From contig NC_041021.1 in NCBI RefSeq assembly GCF_004193775.1, positions 1,498,001 to 1,562,000 of the forward strand: a stretch of 64,000 nt of DNA, written 5' to 3'. Below, one piece after another: positions 12,875 to 24,299 of this stretch. Position numbers and translations under genes: made by a program. The stretch is from Glycine soja (lineage: Eukaryota > Streptophyta > Magnoliopsida > Fabales > Fabaceae). Each line of letters begins with the position of its first letter. Position 1 is the stretch's first letter. The notes beneath the pieces were generated by a model. It was not told the origin of the DNA and did no database searches. It worked only from the letters and a program-made list of their open reading frames with translations.

Positions 12875-13327
12875 TGGCAGCAAACTAATTTGCCACTGTT
12901 TTGTTTCGCTCCTTATATGTCTTTCACTTTGCTATTTGGTATCAACTTTTTATTTCACGCGAGGAGTCCTATATTTTGGGACATCTAAAAAAATACAAAC
13001 TTCCCATTCGATCTCAGATCTCTCTCTATCATACTACGTTGTCTACTTGAACACCTAACTTATTACTTACGAGATTGGATGAATTTATTTGATCCCACTC
13101 ACTAGAACACTAAATATGGGGGCACTTAATGCCCTAAACATCCATTTATTTGATATTTGCAATAATATTTTTAACAAAATTAAACAAATTCAAATATGTC
13201 AGAAATGAAACATTGCATAGAGTTGATGGCACAAAGAATGAATTTTAATTTTAAGATTCAGGTTCATAACTCTGATTTTGAGATAGAGACAGTGTCTAAT
13301 TGTACTTGTTTGCTGTAAGGTCACGAA

Positions 13328-15637
13328 TCATAATGATGAATCGCTTTTTGGATGTAGCAGGGCCGCTAAACAACCAACATCAGGAATTGGAGAGGGACGA
13401 GTTTGGTTCGGCCAGGCCATGACATGCACCTGAATTGTCTCATATTGGTCTATAGCTGAAGTGAGAATGTCCTTCATTTCAGATTGGTCACAACAATGCA
13501 CAAGGCCAGCAGAACAAGCACTCGTTGGCATTATGCTCTTGCATTGCAACCTTGATATCACCAGAAGGAACCTATTTGCACTTGACTCTTCATACATTTC
13601 TCTCACCCCAGCACGATCAGCTGGTGAACCCCTCATCACTGAATATATGTACACAAAGCCCTGCAGTAACACAAAACACAAAATCTAAGTTCTTGCCACT
13701 GTGGTTGTTCAATAAGTGGATGTTTGAGTTGTCCTTGAGGGTCCTCAAAATCAGGTTTCGAAAAGGATCAGGGAGGTGTCTTTTTTGCAGACGGCTGTTG
13801 GATTCGTATGGGGATGTGTGCTGGCACATAATGAACAAGGCTCCAAACATAGCCTAACAAGTTCTCAAAACATGTTCTACACACAATTGCTATAAAATAC
13901 TTGATGAGGAATGAGGAGTGTTAATTAGCATTACACACCTCTTCAGTTCGTTTAATTTCCATGCCAAAGCGAGCTTCGCCAGGTTGAGGGATTAACACAA
14001 CTGAAATTTCTGCTAGTCCAGGCAAAAACCACAACCTTATACCATGCATTATTTGGTTAGCATTGTTGATTTTTTGCTTGCTAGTAGCTATTTCCCTTTT
14101 CAAGAAATGAGTCTCCTCCTGCGTTAGAAGATTGATCCATTAACATGAGAAAAACACTTATGAAATAAAGAACTAAGAAATCTGAAGAAAAACTGTTTTA
14201 CCGTGGAGGGAATTTGTTCTGTTTGGATATTGACAAAAACAAGAGGGACCCCAGAGGAAACTGCTGCACTAAACCATGCCATGCACCTAGCTGTGGTAGT
14301 ATCGATGCAGTACTCACTAATTAGGGGCATAAATAGAATGGAGCTTATTACTGAACAACATTGGTCAGGCAGATAGGTGCCTATTTTCATCTTCCAGTTA
14401 TATTTGATCCCACTTCTGCGGAATTCTCTCCTTCGCTTGTTCACTCTCATGCTCATTTCTGCAAACTTGAGAGAGCTCAGAATGTTTGATTGTTGTCACA
14501 GTTACATTGCAAATTTTCAAATAGCAAAATATCCTTCTTAGCTTGTTAAAGAATGAGCTTATTTTTTATACACTAATTAGAGTGACTAACACTGTAACTA
14601 ATTAGAAAACACACTAAATATAACTTAGTAAACCCCATTATGCGCTGACAATTTAGTTCATGAAAAAACTTGAGGCAAAATACTCTTCGAAAGGTTTCTC
14701 TTTTTCTCCACATTAATCCTTTCGTCAGTCAGTTTCATTCAATTATATTGGCAAATTAGTTTCATACAACACATAATTATAAACAATTTAATTCCCAAAC
14801 CAATTATGCATTTAGCGTAATTAGTCCTTTAAAGTTATATATTATTGACAAATTAGTGCTTGGAAAGACTAACAAGTCCAACGAAAAAAATTAAATAACT
14901 ATTTTACCTCAAAAAAAATTTCAAAGACCAAATGATCAGTCCCTATATCTTTCAGGAATGAAAATGAAGGTTTACTTAAATATAACTTCTAAAGTAATTA
15001 TTGTAAAAAAAAATCAATTATATAGCATTATATGACAGTGGAAAAAATATTTACATCATCAATGTATTCTAATTAAATTCAAAGAGTGTATATATTAAGC
15101 ATGTATACGAATAAATAACCACCCTTATGATATGTGTGTTAGTGTTGAATTCTATGTCAATCATTTAAAATTGCTACTTCATATGTAATCCTACATGGTT
15201 CCAACTTTCAAATATTACCTAACACAGATGACTACATGATGAACAATAAAGTATGATTATGTACCCTGCAGTTCATTGCACCGCTCTAATGTCAGATCCC
15301 CTAAATCCGCTACATGTCTGTGATCCGTTGCAGCTTGGATAGTATACTTCCTTTGAAGTATGGAACCCTTCTGCTGCACAATGCGGACTTGAAGTTTCAT
15401 CAAGCTATCACCTCTTCTAACCTGTATCCATATGAGTTCCCCACGGGGGTTAATCTTTCCAAGCTGAGAACTAAACTCTGAACTGGCCTTGACCGGTAAA
15501 AAGGAATCATCATCAGCCTCGCGCTCAGAAAATCCTTCAATGACGTCCCCTGGTAATGGCATGCTCTCATCCCACTCATCCGCCACCTCTTGCTTCACTT
15601 GTTTCACACAAACAAGTGTTTGATCAGAAGTAGCCAT
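13328..15637 (-). CDS. Unrecognised plant gene with a PDZ-like segment, copy A
   Basis: Exons are read at 15637-15265 ([13 protein letters not shown]...), a short one ending at 14202 ([18 protein letters not shown]), 14118-13939 (60 codons, [16 protein letters not shown]) and 13660-13328 (ending PKSDSSL stop). Donors are GTACAT, GTAAAA and GTGTGT, with AG acceptors, and the last exons join in phase. The join of exons 3 and 4 gives [19 protein letters not shown], which has the GSPADRAG pattern of a PDZ-type carboxylate-binding loop. Exon 1 is acidic and holds a [16 protein letters not shown] segment. I do not recognise the family and name no function. No stop codon was found within the exons read, but the second exon's 5' end is uncertain, so it may be intact or partial. 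The last three exons recur in copy B, whose exon 1 is truncated. Confidence 0.55.
14470..15256. other. Intron-like AT-rich DNA of the PDZ-like gene
   Basis: This lies between exon 1 and the next recognised exon of the PDZ-like gene. It shows AT-rich sequence with no coding signal. It is duplicated at 50950-51690 with small indels. Confidence 0.6.
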
Positions 15638-15673
15638 GCCCTCCTCCCAATAGATGAAGCAGGATTTGACCAT

Positions 15674-16200
15674 GAAACTGGATCCAAGTTAACCCACCAA
15701 AATATTTGATATTATGGACAGATTAATGTCTCTAGCTTGGAAGAAAATTTTGTTAGTATATATCTGTGTATATGCTTTTACCATCTTCTCTTCCTTAGCT
15801 TATATAATATCGTCGTCCTTCGTCCGTTCTGATAAGAGTCTTACAATAATGCCACACAAGCTATATATGGCCGGCTCCACGTTCTCGACGGCAAATTATT
15901 TCTCTGTTGATAATATTTTATTTCTAAGTAAATAACTCATTCGTATAAAAAAAAAATAGAAGAGGTTATTTGCTTCTTTTTGCGCATATCAAATAAGCAC
16001 TTGTACAAGAGACAGAGGAAAAGTTAGTTTATGAAACTCTTGCTTAGTTTGAAAAGTGAAAACAACTAAACAAGTGCATTTATTTTTCAAGCATAATCAG
16101 GAAACTAAATGTAGACAGCTTGCATATCCCCCTTCAGAAGACTAGCCAATTGCATATAATATAATAATATAAATTCGCCAGTGTAAAATCCAGGAAGAAT
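15674..16200. other. Intergenic DNA, no gene seen
   Basis: AT-rich sequence upstream of the PDZ-like gene, containing its presumed promoter, and reaching the start of a long inverted repeat. No coding signal was found. Confidence 0.55.
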
Positions 16201-16432
16201 TCAACCAAAAATACTCCAAAAGATTTCAATAAATGGTTGATAGATGACAAAGTTTGTCAACTTTCTAGTTTAACTTCAAATTTAGAAAAACGTTTAACTC
16301 ATTGCACAAATTTTATATTTAGAAATTAAATTGTCTTTTTTCCTTTTTTAATAGGTAAGAAATTATTTGAAATGCAAACCAAGTGTAAATAATAAGATGG
16401 CAGCTGCAAAGCCTGCAACAACATGCAAATTT
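16201..16432 (+). repeat. Left arm of an inverted repeat flanking the RWP-RK gene
   Basis: This 232-bp segment is the near-perfect reverse complement of 19805-20037. Differences are a few substitutions and small indels around an AT-rich and poly-pyrimidine stretch. Weak matching (AGTGTAA) may extend the arm outward to about 16180. Together the arms enclose 3.8 kb with one complete RWP-RK gene. No convincing target-site duplication was seen outside the arms. Confidence 0.95.
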
Positions 16433-16433
16433 T

Positions 16434-16515
16434 AATAGAGAGGCCTCTAGCCACCTCTTAATTTGCAAAGACACATATGAAATAGAGAGGCCTCTAGCCA
16501 CCTCTTAATTTGCAA
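16434..16515 (+). repeat. Two 35-bp direct repeats
   Basis: An identical 35-base sequence, containing the palindrome AGAGGCCTCT, occurs at 16434-16468 and 16481-16515 with a 12-base spacer. It sits immediately inside the left inverted-repeat arm and is absent beside the right arm. Confidence 0.95.
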
Positions 16516-17433
16516 TAAATTTTAATATTCTCTAATTAAAAATAAGTTACAATTTATTACATATATCTTATTACTAAATACATGTAACAAATTTATTTGC
16601 AAAATAGTTATAATTTATTACATGTATCTTACATGGTACAAAAAAGTACTTATAAACTAGCATTTAAATAAGCCAACAATTTTTTTTAAAATGTTATAAT
16701 TACTAGTTCTAAACAGAATATTTAGTTAATATATTATCTAAATGACATAACTTAATTGTTTCTCCAACAATATTTATTAGTAAATTATTGTTTTTATGTC
16801 ATCAATAAACAACAAAAAAACATTGAATATTAATAAAACCATATTTATTTCTATAAACTATGTTTTTTAAATGGAAAACTCTAAAAACTAAGTGAATAAA
16901 TAATAAACTAATAAGAAAGACCAATAAAAAAATTTAATAAAAAGATATATTTTTAAAAAATATACTTATTTAAAATTGAAGTTGCATAAATTAATAAGAG
17001 ATTTTTTTAAAATTATTCTTATTTGAAGTTAAATATTCATTCATGTATAATATAGTAAGGAATAATGCCATCGTCAAACTAATATCTTGTTTTATTTTTC
17101 TCATATCATATCTTGTTCTTCATTCTACCCATCATGTAAGCCTTTAGACGAGCCAGAATTTTTTGGGTCTGAAATAAGGTATGATTGAATAAAAATTAAA
17201 GATTAATCTTTGAGATACTTGATGTATCACCTTTTTTTAATAAATGTTTTTTTATAATTACTGTTAAGGAGAACATGTTTAAATTAGTGTAAATTAAGAA
17301 ATAAAATAAAATGAAATAGAATTCTCATTTCAAAAAAATAAGATGTTTCCCGTCGACAATGTACGAAGTGTCTATGCTTGTCATAGTTTAACGGAACAGA
17401 CTTGAATATTTGCAACGGTCATTAACCGCCACT
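16516..17433. other. AT-rich upstream DNA, no gene seen
   Basis: AT-rich sequence with no exon-like frame separates the 35-bp repeats from the promoter of the RWP-RK gene. Confidence 0.6.
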
Positions 17434-17658
17434 GGCGCCTCTTAGTCCCCTATATAATTCCCATGCACATTGCCTTTCACAGTTTTTATCGTTGTATTGT
17501 ATCCAACCACCAAAGAATCTCGTGTCTGAAACATTCCCCGTAGCGGCGGCGCTGTCTCTTTTGCAGCCGCTACTACGTTTCCTTTTTCCCCGCCCAAAGC
17601 AACAAGTTTAGTTATTTGTGTCTCCAATATGATCCATCGTGATTAAACACATACATCC
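17434..17658 (+). promoter_or_regulatory. Proximal promoter and leader of the intact RWP-RK gene
   Basis: A TATA box (TATATAAT, 17451-17458) lies about 200 bp before the ATG at 17659, preceded by GCGCCTCTTAGTCCCC and followed by TCCCATGCA. A second conserved block, TCGTGTCTGAAACATTCCCC then GCGGCGGCGCTGTCTCTTT (17518-17562), is shared with the inverted paralogue upstream of 6455. The order and spacing of shared blocks support a conserved core promoter and 5' UTR. Confidence 0.7.
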
Positions 17659-19533
17659 ATGGATAATAACAACAACAACTACTCCGGGTTTGTTCCCAAT
17701 AATGATACTGATGATGACTGTACATTTCTCCAAACCTTGTTGGAATTGGACCCCCAACATTTCTATTTACCCACTGAAGAATTTGTTTCACTGTCCCTAC
17801 AACAGCAACAACAAAATGATCCTTTTGGCGTTGAAAAGGGTAATAATGTTCCCTTCCTGCAGGGAAAGAATAATAACGATTTTCCCATTGGAGAAGGATT
17901 AGTTCCTGATGTTGTTGATGTGGAGGAAGAGGGTCCACCGAGGAGGACGGGTAAGGAACCAATCCTCGAAGGTCAAGGTGATCGATTCTTCATACATGGC
18001 CATGACATTTTCTTTGGAGAAGGAAGAGTTGGTAATAACGTTGAACCCCCGCAAGAGAATCAAACTCAGCCACCAAATAACCAAGATGTGAGGTCACTTT
18101 GTTCTTGGCCCCCACCACCAGAGCCATTCTCTTGCAGTTGCTGTGAAGTTCTTAGACAAATAAATTACACCAATGGTAATAGATAAATATTTTTTCTATG
18201 TCAAGTTTTGAATAACCATATAGATAAATAAATGTCCACAACTCTATATATTATTCCGGGTTTAGTTAATTTTTCCACCGTAATTTCTGTTTCCCATTTT
18301 AAATTTAAAATATATCGCAGGTGTTAGGTTTGACAAGCTTGAGATTCATGGAGCAGTCGGGGTGATTAACCACGCAATATGCCTCGTTGAGGATAAGACA
18401 TCGAATCGTCCTCCAAGGGACACTTATCAAATAATCGAGTACGTTTTCTAACTTCTAAGTCTTGCATTGCTACTACTATTTGCATGCATGCAAACAAAGT
18501 TTCGTTGTTATTTTATGTTTTAGTATCTACTTGTCAATCTTTTAATTACTTTTTTGTCTGCAATTATTATCAGTTTCTGCAATAAAAACACAGAAGAAAT
18601 AAGGAATTTCCTAAATGTTTACTGTAAAGAGAGGACTGAAGCAGGGTTCATTCCCATAGAAGATCCGTCGATGTCTGCCTTTTATGATGCCCTCTGCACT
18701 GGAATGGATTGGACTGAAGTTTCCAATGACGTAGACGATGATTTGGGTCCACGTTGGTCTTCATCTCTTTCATTAATGTCACATTTTCTTTCTGCAACCA
18801 TTGACAATTTCATTCTACAATCATTATGTTGAGTTTTGAATCGTTATGTTTGTAGCAAATGGCACGGAGCAAGAGTCGGAGTCTGAACCTGAGGCTGAGA
18901 ATGGAAGAAGGGCTTCAACTTCTAGGCCTAGACGACGTGATATGGCAGTTCAGGTAATATTTTATTGTTTTCTTAAGAAGTGTTGTGTTTGCATTAGTAG
19001 TGTAACTGTTTTGATCTTTTCATTTTAGTGGGGAGAATTTGAGTTTTGACCGAGTAGTTGTGTTTTACATTGCACAGAGGCAGAGAGTACCAAGGATGAC
19101 ATTGAGTGATTTGAGCGGTGTCTTCCATTTGACTATTAGTGCTGCAGCGGTCAAACTGGACGTAGGTGACTCTACCGTGAAGAGTATCTGCCGCAGAGGA
19201 AAATTGAAAAGATGGCCCCAAAGAAAGGTTCAATGCTTCCTGCAACAATCTCCTTTAATTTCGTTTTGCTAGCTATTTGATATTTGATTTTGCTGTGAGT
19301 AAATCATCTTTATCATTAATCATATATGCATGCATGTGTCTTTGTGACCATGTGCTCAGGTGCAAAGCCTTGCCAAGAAGGTCAGAGTACTCGAAAGAGC
19401 ATTGAATTCGCCAGATCCAGGGGTGAAGCGAAGAACTCTAGATGAAATCCGAAGACTTCAGCAAGAAATAATTGAGAATTGTGGTGGAATTACCCCAACC
19501 GGAATACCGATGCTCCAATTCGATGAAGAATGA
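17659..19533 (+). CDS. RWP-RK domain (RKD-like) transcription factor, six exons, apparently intact
   Basis: Exons are 17659-18175, 18321-18438, 18574-18752, 18856-18953, 19078-19227 and 19360-19533, all joining in phase to give about 411 residues. The exon 3 donor (CCAC/GTTGGT) is the least certain; I chose it because the paralogue keeps it. The N-terminal half is acidic and Asn/Gln-rich, ends with FSCSCCEVLRQ, and is followed by KLEIHGAVGVINHAICLVE. A basic stretch (exon 4) leads into the RWP-RK domain: MTLSDLSGVFHLT, a helix region, KSICRRGKLKRWPQRK, then a leucine-rich helix (exon 6) and stop. RWP-RK proteins bind DNA in the nucleus; the short RKD class acts in plant germline and embryo identity. 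The gene is a divergent, inverted paralogue of the broken copy at 4461-6455, and lies within 233-bp inverted repeats. No stop or frameshift was found. Confidence 0.88.
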
Positions 19534-19804
19534 TGGAGAGAGGAGACTATAATATAAACTATGTTATTCGAATTAAGTTTTCCTTTATTTCGTACGAACG
19601 TCTACATTGTTGCTTTGTGGCGGGTTATTAGATTTCTTTTGATCATTTTGTTGTTTAGTGTTGGTTAATAATTGTATTTTTTTTATTCCTGAGTGAAGTT
19701 TATTTGACGTCATTATGATGAGTTACAAAGGTTGGTTTAATTTTATTTATTTTTTAATAAAAAAAATAACTTCTTGGTACCAAGACTTTTATTCGCTTGT
19801 ACCT

Positions 19805-20037
19805 AAATTTGCATGTTGTTGCAGGCTTTGCAGCTGCCATCTTATTATTTACACTTGGTTTGCATTTCAAATAATTTCTTACCTATTAAAAAAGGAAAAA
19901 GGAAAAAAGACAACTTAATTTCTAAATATTGTGCAATGAGTTAAACGTTTTTCTAAATTTGAAGTTAAACTAGAAAGTTGACAAACTTTGTCATCTATCA
20001 ACCATTTATTGAAATCTTTAGGAGTATTTTTGGTTGA
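19805..20037 (-). repeat. Right arm of the inverted repeat flanking the RWP-RK gene
   Basis: This is the reverse complement of 16201-16432, starting about 270 bp after the RWP-RK stop codon. It ends in a GGTTGA motif. Its closeness to the gene means 3' UTR sequence could run into the arm. Confidence 0.95.
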
Positions 20038-20412
20038 TTATAGGTTACACTAACTATTGTATCACTCTTTCATGTACATGATTTATTCTTAAACAATATT
20101 AAGTCAATAGTATTTGCACATTACTACTACATATACGGGATGAATATTACATGTTGGTATTTTAATATGTTGATCTTAAATTCTCATTTTCAAAGTGTGA
20201 CACAATATTGTAGAATTTATTGACAACTGGAAGTTCAAATGGAAAATTCTGCTGAACGGAGGAAACGTAAAAAACACATTTTGCAATAAAGAAGACAAAG
20301 TTTTGATAGTCCAAATCAGCATTTACCTAATGATAACAATGAATACAAACCCCCAATTCATTTGTGCATATTTTATAAATACTAATTTGGATATAACTAC
20401 TGTTATTGTAGA

Positions 20413-22057
20413 AAAGCGTAAGCGTACCTCACCATGTGACCCACACTTTATTGGTGACAGTCCCACACTACAAACACAGGCTACACCATTATCAAACATC
20501 ACTTCATCTGCAAATCAGTGTCAGCAACATCATACAGGGCAATTTCAAATTCGACCGAGGAATTTAGTGGATGGATGTACCATCAATGCCTCATCAATCC
20601 AGAGGAATCTGTTGTCCAGGTTTGGGAAAGAAAATTTAAGTTCATCAAACATCAATCCGCCATCAACTTCTACATTACATACTCCCACAGGTGTTGTTCC
20701 AATTCAAACTGCCACCACATATATACATTCAGGAAGATATACAATACACAATTCAAAAGTAATAGAGCACATCTCAGATGATAGTGATGATGAAATCAAT
20801 ATAACACAGGGAGATATTGATATAGGTAATATGTCGTTATTGTTATTACATCATGTCAAAATGCCAACCATGTATATTTAACTTCCAACGTATCTTACCA
20901 ACTTAATTATATACACACAACTCATTTTAGATTAAACAATTTTATGTCATATAGATTATTCATTTGACGACCCACCAACGAAAGATGATGCTGATACTGA
21001 TGATTATAGGAATCTAGACACACCATATCATTATCAAAATACCGGTTTTGACGATCAACTTTCAACTTACATTGTGTTGTCATATATTTTTTTTAGCATG
21101 GGGAGAATCTAAACTTCCAAATTAATGTGTAGGTCCAACTTACAATGATATTGGAGATCCAGATTGGTAATGCAAGCACTGTAAAGCTATAATGTGATAT
21201 GGTGAAAGGATTAACAAAGATAAAGAGACCAAAAACCCATGGTTTGCATTATGTTGTGGTGATGGAAAAATACAACTGTCTCTACTACAACATCCTCCAC
21301 AACCGTTGAGGCAACTACTCTATGACACCAACAACTCACAAGCTAAGAACTTCCAGCAAAACATTCGTTCATATAATCTGATGTTTGCATTTACATCACC
21401 TAGTGTCAAAGTTGACATAACCTATAATACTGGAAGAGGTCCTTCAACATTCCGCATACATGATCAAAGGAATCATCTTATTGGAAGCCTCCTACCTATG
21501 CCTAATAACTCACCGAAGTTTGCACAACTATATATTTATGATACAGACAACAAAGTCAACAACAAGCTTTCCCAAAACCCGTAAGTCTTAGCATTCAACA
21601 AATTGCATGATGCATTATAGTTTTTTAAATTGTCTTTTTGATAATGTATATCATTAATAATTGTCTATGCATCTTCGTCAATGTCCAGTATCAAAGATAT
21701 TCTTGATGAAGACATTATCATTGAAATCATGAATATGCTAGATAACCACAATCAATATGCATAGAAGTTCAGAATGGCAAGGGACAAACTACAATGTTTT
21801 GCGGTTTGTGACCTGAAACTTAAACTCATTAGTGACAGACAATTAGATGAAAGATTATATAATTTGCCAAATGTTGTTGAAGTGGCTGCTTTGATTGTTG
21901 GTGACAAGCATACATGCAATAACAGAGATATCATCATTGAGAAGAAAACAGGCTTGCTCCAAAGAATAAGTGAACTACATCTTGCATACTTATATAAGCA
22001 ACCACATGTATTAATGGAGAACATTATGAAATTGTTCTCCATTAATATTTTGTACAA
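20413..22057 (+). pseudogene. Helitron helicase-like protein, N-terminal fragment
   Basis: Coding pieces lie at about 20413-20826, 20956-21060, 21132-21583 and 21690-22057, with plausible introns. The conserved Helitron N-terminal zone is clear: CKHCKAIM, then NPWFALCCGDGKIQLSLL, FQQNIRSYNLMFAFTS, STFRIHDQRNHLIGSLLP, FAQLYIYDTDNKVNNK, and later NLPNVVEVAALIVGD and GLLQRISELHLAYL. In-frame stops occur between the DPDW and CKHC motifs (TAA), after AIM (TGA) and before KFRMARD (TAG). The frame is lost just where the Rep (HUH) and helicase domains should begin, so the rolling-circle engine is gone. In autonomous plant Helitrons this protein nicks and unwinds the element. Ends of the parental Helitron (5' TC, 3' hairpin plus CTRR) were not located. 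Confidence 0.85.
22009..22047. repeat. 15-bp perfect inverted repeat at the Helitron truncation point
   Basis: Arms at 22009-22023 (TATTAATGGAGAACA) and 22033-22047 are perfect reverse complements with a 9-base loop. The repeat sits where homology to the Helitron protein stops. Confidence 0.9.
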
Positions 22058-22089
22058 AAGCTTCTAAACAAAAAAGAAGTAGCGCTTCG

Positions 22090-22826
22090 CCTGCATTCCC
22101 TCGCATTTTTTTCCCACCAAGCGTTTGATCAAACATTGTGTGGCACAGACGTTTTGTGTCCATCACTGCTACAGTACTTCAAAGTACTTCTTATTAATTG
22201 CCTCATTAAATGTGGTGGCAGCCTTTATGCATATCAGAGGCATTTCAAAAAATTTGCTCGAAAATTGTGATGGCAGATTTGACTTATGGCAAACATACTT
22301 ATTATTTAATATATTTTCACTATATTTGAGTTATTCTGAAATATTGCCATTAAATATTTAGAATATTGGCGTCGTAAATATTTTCCTATGAGATGAACAT
22401 TCAAATAAGTGATTTAATTTGATTTATCTTGGTAAAATTAAAAATCTTTTGGTTTGAAAATATAAAGTTTTATTAACACTATTAAGCAATTTGATCTTAC
22501 GCATTACATTTTAGTGTTATTGGACAATGTAACTATAAGTAATAAAAGTGACATGCTCCAGTGACCTTCCAAATATTAAGCAACAAATACTATATTCAAA
22601 CATATGAAGGCATAAATAAAGTAAGTCAATAATTTGATAATAAATACGATGAAACCATTTTCGGTAACGTTGTTCAGGAAAAAGTATATACGATATAAAA
22701 TATTGTCTATTTCCCCAAGGGAATTAAATTACAACATCGAAAAAGTAAATACTAAAACAAAGTTACATAAATTTTTCATCAACAAACAACTGTAAAATAA
22801 AGGTAGTGGATTCTGGATTGCAATAT
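22090..22826. other. AT-rich DNA, no gene seen
   Basis: No convincing exon was found between the Helitron fragment and the stop codon of the B3 gene. The last part probably contains the B3 gene's 3' UTR. Confidence 0.55.
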
Positions 22827-24298
22827 TCAACCGGACTCGTCTTCATTCCATGTCATCTGCTTCCTGAAGATGACCTCCCATACATGTTGGTTAGGCCTGT
22901 AATAGAAGACAACCTCATCACCGGCCATCAACTCATTTACGGTTAAGTAATGGTACCATGGGTGACCAAGAGATTGTAGCCCATTATGGATAGTCATCTT
23001 CCAAAGGTGACGACGACCATGAATACCAAGGACAATCATATATTTTGTTGATGCATCAACAAAATTCAGAGCATCTGGTGGCAGCACCTACATTAGAACC
23101 AAGCCAGTGAGTAAACATTTAAAGGTCATCAATAAACACAACATAGATTAATTACATGACCAAAGACTTACCAATGGATAAGTGCGTGAGATCAAACGTT
23201 GGGTAACATCTATAGTAAAGACATGAGTTCTAGTGGTCGTGAGAGGCCTTCCACATGTTTTTCTATGCAGTGGTGGCATGAAGTGGATATGGAACATCCA
23301 ATTCTTCTCAGGCACAACAAATGTGATCATGACACCTTTATGAATGCCCATGGTTCTCCTGAAGCCCTTCAGTCCATCAGCAAAGTAGAATTTGTTATTA
23401 TGTTTTCTGAGCCTTATATAGTGCTTGTCTCCATTGTAGTCAAGCAGCACATAAAGTGGGTAATGTGGAGCCCATTGTCTATGATATAATGATGGTATCT
23501 CAATGAGATTCTGCAAGTAAACATGTGACAATTGTATTTTGGATCATTTAATAAGTACATCAGATATCATTTTTTTGGGATTAAGAGAAATGGATAAAAA
23601 CCTTAAGGTTGGCAATACTTACCCTACCAACATGGAATGCCACCTTAAATTGATATGTTACTGTGCATCCCAACAAAACAAGTGGGTCCTGAATGCCAAT
23701 ATTTAATGTAATTAGTTACTGATAATTTGTACTAATTTCATATAGATCCTAAAATAAAAGTTGTTACAACATTGGAATGAGATGATGAATATGCTTAATC
23801 TGTTACCCAACATAATATGGAACATGAACATGAATGACGAAACTATAATGAACATATACATAAAAAGCAAAAAGACGAAGCATGGAAGGAGATGATAAAT
23901 ATCATCAATATCGTACGTGTTAGGCATACAAACATGAAGATGAATGATGAATCTATAATGAACATATACATATAAGAAACAAAAAACAAAGGATAGGAAA
24001 AGAAAAAGAAACTTACAATTATAATTTGGAAGATGAATTACAAACATGTAGATGAATTTTTAAACTATAATGAACATATACATATAATAAGCAAAAGATG
24101 AAGGATGGAAAAGTAAAATAAACTTACAACATTGGAAAAAAATGGTAATTATGATGAATTTCATACCTGACAGCATGACAAACGTGAAGATGGATGATGA
24201 AACAATATTGAACATATACATATAAGAAGAAAAAGACGAAGGATGAAAAAGTTAAAGAAACTTACAACATTCAATGCAAATGATGACTGTGTACTCAT
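22827..24298 (-). CDS. B3-domain DNA-binding protein, four exons, apparently intact
   Basis: Exons are 24298-24266 (MSTQSSFALNV), 23688-23623, 23510-23172 and 23087-22827. The three donors are GTAAG, the acceptors are AG, all junctions are phase 0, and the product is 232 residues. Exon 3 holds a B3-like strand pattern (KFYFADGLKGFRRTMGIHKG, VMITFVVPEKNWMFHIHF). Exon 4 holds a second, clearer one (YMIVLGIHGRRHLWKMTIHN, LTVNELMAGDEVVFYYRPN, HVWEVIFRKQM). B3 proteins are plant nuclear transcription factors of the REM/ARF/ABI3 superfamily; this resembles short REM-type members, but the subgroup is uncertain. It lies between a Helitron fragment (opposite strand) and an RPA-like gene (same strand), so it may be cargo of a mobile element. 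Intron 1 contains tandem repeats copying the exon 1 donor site. Confidence 0.8.
23755..24265. repeat. Tandem repeats in intron 1 of the B3 gene
   Basis: About four diverged copies of a 110-140 bp unit are present, each with TATAATGAACATATACATA, AAGACGAAGGATG and CTTACAACATT-like segments (near 23757, 24014, 24121 and 24261). The CTTACAAC piece is the reverse complement of the exon 1/intron 1 junction, so the array arose by repeated duplication of that junction. Confidence 0.8.
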
Positions 24299-24299
24299 G

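Larger units (their letters stand above)
8914..15410. repeat. Segmental duplication, copy A
   Basis: This block aligns in direct orientation with 40841-51844, once a 4.65-kb gypsy insertion is removed from the latter. Homology starts at the CCTAAAATAAA motif and ends at CAAGCTATCA, inside exon 1 of the PDZ-like gene. It carries AT-rich DNA with a TA microsatellite (about 9088-9122), an array of TTCGGAA-type short palindromes, a broken PPR gene and most of a PDZ-like gene. Copy A continues past the duplicated end into the rest of exon 1, so A is probably the source and B the truncated derivative. Small indels separate them, including a segment of about 60 bp present only in B near 41980-42040. 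Confidence 0.95.
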
